Assembly: GCF_035917455.1 (NCBI RefSeq)
Contig: NZ_CP109078.1
Span: 5,130,001-5,194,000, forward strand
Length of the DNA stretch: 64,000 nucleotides
Direction of reading: 5' to 3'
DNA from: Micromonospora sp. NBC_01796
GTDB lineage: Bacteria > Actinomycetota > Actinomycetes > Mycobacteriales > Micromonosporaceae
A program made the position numbers and the translations under genes. The notes under the pieces were generated by a model. It ran no database searches. It saw only the letters and a program-made list of their open reading frames with translations, and had not been told where the DNA came from. Each line of letters begins with the position of its first letter. Position 1 is the first letter of the stretch. This document shows, piece by piece, positions 61,936 to 64,000 of the stretch.

Positions 61936-63420
61936 ATGAACACCGCGCAGTCCAGTCCGGCCGGTACGGTCGCCGCCGAGGACCTCGGCACCGTACACCT
62001 GATCGGGATCGGTGGGATCGGGATGAGCGGGGTGGCCCGCCTGCTGCTCACCCGGGGCATTCCGGTCTCCGGCAGCGAGTTGCGGGAGTGGCCGGCGCTG
62101 GCCTCCCTGCGGGCCCTCGGCGGCACGATCCACATGAGTCACGAGGCGGCCAACCTCGACGGGGTGGACACGGTGGTCTACTCCACCGCCATCCCGCAGG
62201 ACCACCTGGAGATGGTCGAGGCGCGCCGGCGCGGGCTGCGGGTGCTGCACCGGTCGGAGGCGCTGGCCGCGGCGATGACCGGGCACCGGACGATCGCGGT
62301 CGCCGGGACCCACGGCAAGACCACCACCACCTCGATGCTCACGCTGATCCTCCAGCAGGCCGGCGAGGATCCGTCGTTCGTGATCGGTGGCGAGATCTCC
62401 GAGGCCGGGTCGAACGGCCACCACGGCAGCGGGCAGTACTTCGTCGCCGAGGCCGACGAGAGCGACCGCTCGTTCCTGCTCTACCGGCCGTACGTGTCGA
62501 TCATCACGAACATCGACGAGGACCACCTCAACACGTACGGCGACTACGCCGGGCTGGAGGCCGGGTTCGCCGAGTTCGCCCGGCTGACCGACCGGGACGG
62601 GTTCGTGGTCACCTGCGCCGACGACCCGGGCACCCACCGGCTGGCCGAGGCGCTGCGCGCGGAGGGTCGGACGGTCTACACGTACGGGCTGGCCGCCGAC
62701 GCCGACCTGCGACTGTCCGAGGTGGCCTCCTCGGCCGCCGGTGCGCGTTACCTGGCCACCCTGGACGGCGAGTCGCTGGGCGAGATCCAGCTGCCGATCC
62801 CCGGCCGGCACCTCGCCCTGAACAGCGCCGCCGCGGTGCTGACCGCGCTGAAGCTGGGCCTGCCGGTGTCGGCGGCGGTGACCGCCCTCGGCACCTTCCC
62901 CGGCGTACGTCGGCGGTTCGAGCGCAAGGGCGTGGTCGACGGGGTGCTGGTCTACGACGAGTACGCCTACCACCCGACCTCGATGACCGCCGCGCTGCAG
63001 ACCCTGCGGGAGGTGGCCGGTGACGGGCGCCTGATCGTGGTCTTCCAGCCGTACCGGGTCTACCGCACCCGCGACCTGCAGGACCAGCTCGCCGCCGCGC
63101 TCGGCATCGCCGACGAGGTGGTGATGCTGGAGGTCTTCGGTCCCGGCGAGGTACGCCAGCCGGGGGAGGGCGCGGCGGCGCTGACCGCGGCCGTACCGCT
63201 GCCGGCGGAGCGGAAGATCTTCCTCGAGTCCTGGGCGGACGTGCCGGCCGAGGTGGTCCGGCGGGCGGGGCGGGGCGACGTGGTGGTGACCATGGGCGCG
63301 CCGCCGATCTCGCTGATGGGCGACGAGCTGCTCGCCGCGCTCGCCGGTGAGCCGGCCGAGGCCGTCCGGGACACGGTCGCGGCCCCCGGCCCGGCCGGAT
63401 CGACTCCAACCGGCGCGTGA
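61936..63420 (+). CDS. murC: UDP-MurNAc:L-alanine ligase MurC
   Basis: 494 residues from ATG 61936, preceded by GGAGAAGG 8 bases upstream; GTG 61900, overlapping the murG stop, is also in frame. Motifs: VHLIGIGGIGMSGVARLLL, VAGTHGKTTTTSMLTLIL (P-loop), EADESDRSFLLYRP, NIDEDHLNTY. The usual DDYxHHPTE is DEYAYHPTS here; the first His is replaced by Tyr. Adds L-Ala to UDP-MurNAc. The start choice remains open. Overlaps ftsQ by GTGA. Confidence 0.94.
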   Translation: MNTAQSSPAGTVAAEDLGTVHLIGIGGIGMSGVARLLLTRGIPVSGSELREWPALASLRALGGTIHMSHEAANLDGVDTVVYSTAIPQDHLEMVEARRRGLRVLHRSEALAAAMTGHRTIAVAGTHGKTTTTSMLTLILQQAGEDPSFVIGGEISEAGSNGHHGSGQYFVAEADESDRSFLLYRPYVSIITNIDEDHLNTYGDYAGLEAGFAEFARLTDRDGFVVTCADDPGTHRLAEALRAEGRTVYTYGLAADADLRLSEVASSAAGARYLATLDGESLGEIQLPIPGRHLALNSAAAVLTALKLGLPVSAAVTALGTFPGVRRRFERKGVVDGVLVYDEYAYHPTSMTAALQTLREVAGDGRLIVVFQPYRVYRTRDLQDQLAAALGIADEVVMLEVFGPGEVRQPGEGAAALTAAVPLPAERKIFLESWADVPAEVVRRAGRGDVVVTMGAPPISLMGDELLAALAGEPAEAVRDTVAAPGPAGSTPTGA

Positions 63421-64000
63421 CGCCGGGTACGCCTCCCCGAGGCCGTCCCGCCGCACCGGGTTCGGGCGCGTCCGCCGGGCCCGGTGCGACCGGCCGGGGC
63501 GGCGCCGAGCGGCGGTGGCGACTGGTCCGGGCGGGTAGTGACGCCGTACCGCCGTCGGCCCGGCGTTTCATGCGCCGGGCCCGGCAGCGCCGGTTGCGTG
63601 CCGCGCTGCCCTGGGCCAGCGTCGGCGCGGTGCTGGTGCTCGCCGCCCTGGTCACCTGGGTCGTCTACGGCACCTCGCTGTTCGGGGTCGGCGAGTTGCG
63701 GGTGACCGGCACCGCCCTGACCACCCCCGAGCAGGTACGCGGTGCGGCCGGGGTGCCGGCCGGGCTGCCGTTGGCCCGGGTGGACCTGGCCGAGGTCCGG
63801 GACCGGGTCGGTGACCTGCCGCCGGTCGAGCGGGTGACCGTGTCCCGGCAGTGGCCGGGCACCCTGCTGGTCGAGGTGGTCGAGCGGACCGCCGTGGCGG
63901 TGGTGCCCCAGGGTCGCCAGTTCGCGGTGGTGGACGGTGCGGGTGTGGTGTTCCGGACGCTGCCGCAGCGGCCGGCCGGGTTGCCGCTGGCCCGGGTCGC
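63417..64000 (+). CDS. ftsQ: Cell division protein FtsQ, 3' truncated by the window edge
   Basis: GTG 63417 overlaps the murC stop; 194 codons are visible and the frame is open at base 64000. A ~65-residue Pro/Gly/Arg-rich cytosolic region leads to RRLRAALPWASVGAVLVLAALVTWVVYG (membrane segment), then the POTRA domain (LFGVGELRVTGTALTTPEQVRGAAG) and beta domain (PPVERVTVSRQWPGTLLVEVVERTAVAVVPQ). FtsQ joins FtsL/FtsB-type proteins. ftsZ would be expected beyond the window. Confidence 0.92.
   Translation, partial: MTPGTPPRGRPAAPGSGASAGPGATGRGGAERRWRLVRAGSDAVPPSARRFMRRARQRRLRAALPWASVGAVLVLAALVTWVVYGTSLFGVGELRVTGTALTTPEQVRGAAGVPAGLPLARVDLAEVRDRVGDLPPVERVTVSRQWPGTLLVEVVERTAVAVVPQGRQFAVVDGAGVVFRTLPQRPAGLPLARV

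Overview
The window is chromosomal DNA from a high-GC actinomycete, most probably a member of the Micromonosporaceae. The evidence is the very high G+C in third codon positions, frequent GTG starts and 1-14 base ATGA/GTGA gene overlaps, an XRE(DUF5753)-DUF397 pair, DnaE2/ImuB mutasome genes, MurT-GatD, and a meso-DAP-type division and cell wall (dcw) cluster. The order mannosyltransferase - prenyl diphosphate synthase - metF on the left, and DUF3040 ... mraZ-rsmH-ftsL-ftsI-murE-murF-mraY-ftsW-murG-murC-ftsQ on the right, resembles the block I recall in mycobacteria (mptA-idsA-metF-like, then mraZ to ftsQ). Here the two parts are separated by many accessory genes. This family placement is inference from gene content.

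Layout. 1-5.0 kb: end of a heterodimeric lycopene cyclase (crtYc, crtYd), an alpha-1,6-mannosyltransferase with an in-frame 33-bp minisatellite, a geranylgeranyl diphosphate synthase and metF. 5.0-9.9 kb: a CDP-alcohol phosphatidyltransferase, then an accessory patch with a large hairpin repeat, a three-gene translationally coupled operon of unknown function and its likely XRE/DUF397 neighbours, and an ArsR regulator. 9.9-16.7 kb: a DHFR-like reductase, two GNAT acetyltransferases, and a carotenoid tailoring group (CrtI/CrtD-type desaturase, CruG-like glycosyltransferase, CruF hydratase, CrtA-like monooxygenase) plus an editing deacylase. 16.7-21.6 kb: a TIM-barrel protein with its divergent TetR and tandem operators, a D-aminopeptidase, an EamA exporter, a gene remnant and two hypotheticals. 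22.2-29.2 kb: an SOS-controlled mutagenesis cassette (HEPN gene, imuA-like, imuB, dnaE2) with two LexA boxes. 29.2-38.4 kb: methyltransferase and phosphodiesterase, a PaoABC-type molybdenum aldehyde oxidoreductase, an aldo/keto reductase, DNA polymerase IV and a DUF3040 protein. 38.6-43.5 kb: a moxR-DUF58-transglutaminase operon. 43.7-46.7 kb: leuS behind a leader peptide and a poly-T terminator. 46.9-49.6 kb: murT-gatD and a TVP38-like membrane protein. 50.0-64.0 kb: the dcw cluster, cut off inside ftsQ.

How the genes work together. The prenyl synthase can feed the carotenoid enzymes, giving a product that is beta-cyclised at one end and hydrated and glycosylated at the other. The right third makes and polymerises lipid II and divides the cell; MurT-GatD amidates the stem peptide. 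murD is missing from its usual place between mraY and ftsW, and a perfect hairpin stands in the gap.

The most unusual signals are not genes. Four large intergenic palindromes (near 19.4, 31.3, 35.4 and 46.8 kb) each sit at a sharp switch in strand composition: A/C-rich on the left, G/T-rich on the right. Two of them share a core in which stem changes are compensated. A different 27-bp-stem hairpin occurs at 5.8 and 35.1 kb. Other notable signals are the leuS attenuator-like leader, phased MraZ boxes, paired LexA boxes enclosing a HEPN gene, and several clear operators. All coordinates, pairings and counts were worked out by eye; no database search was run.
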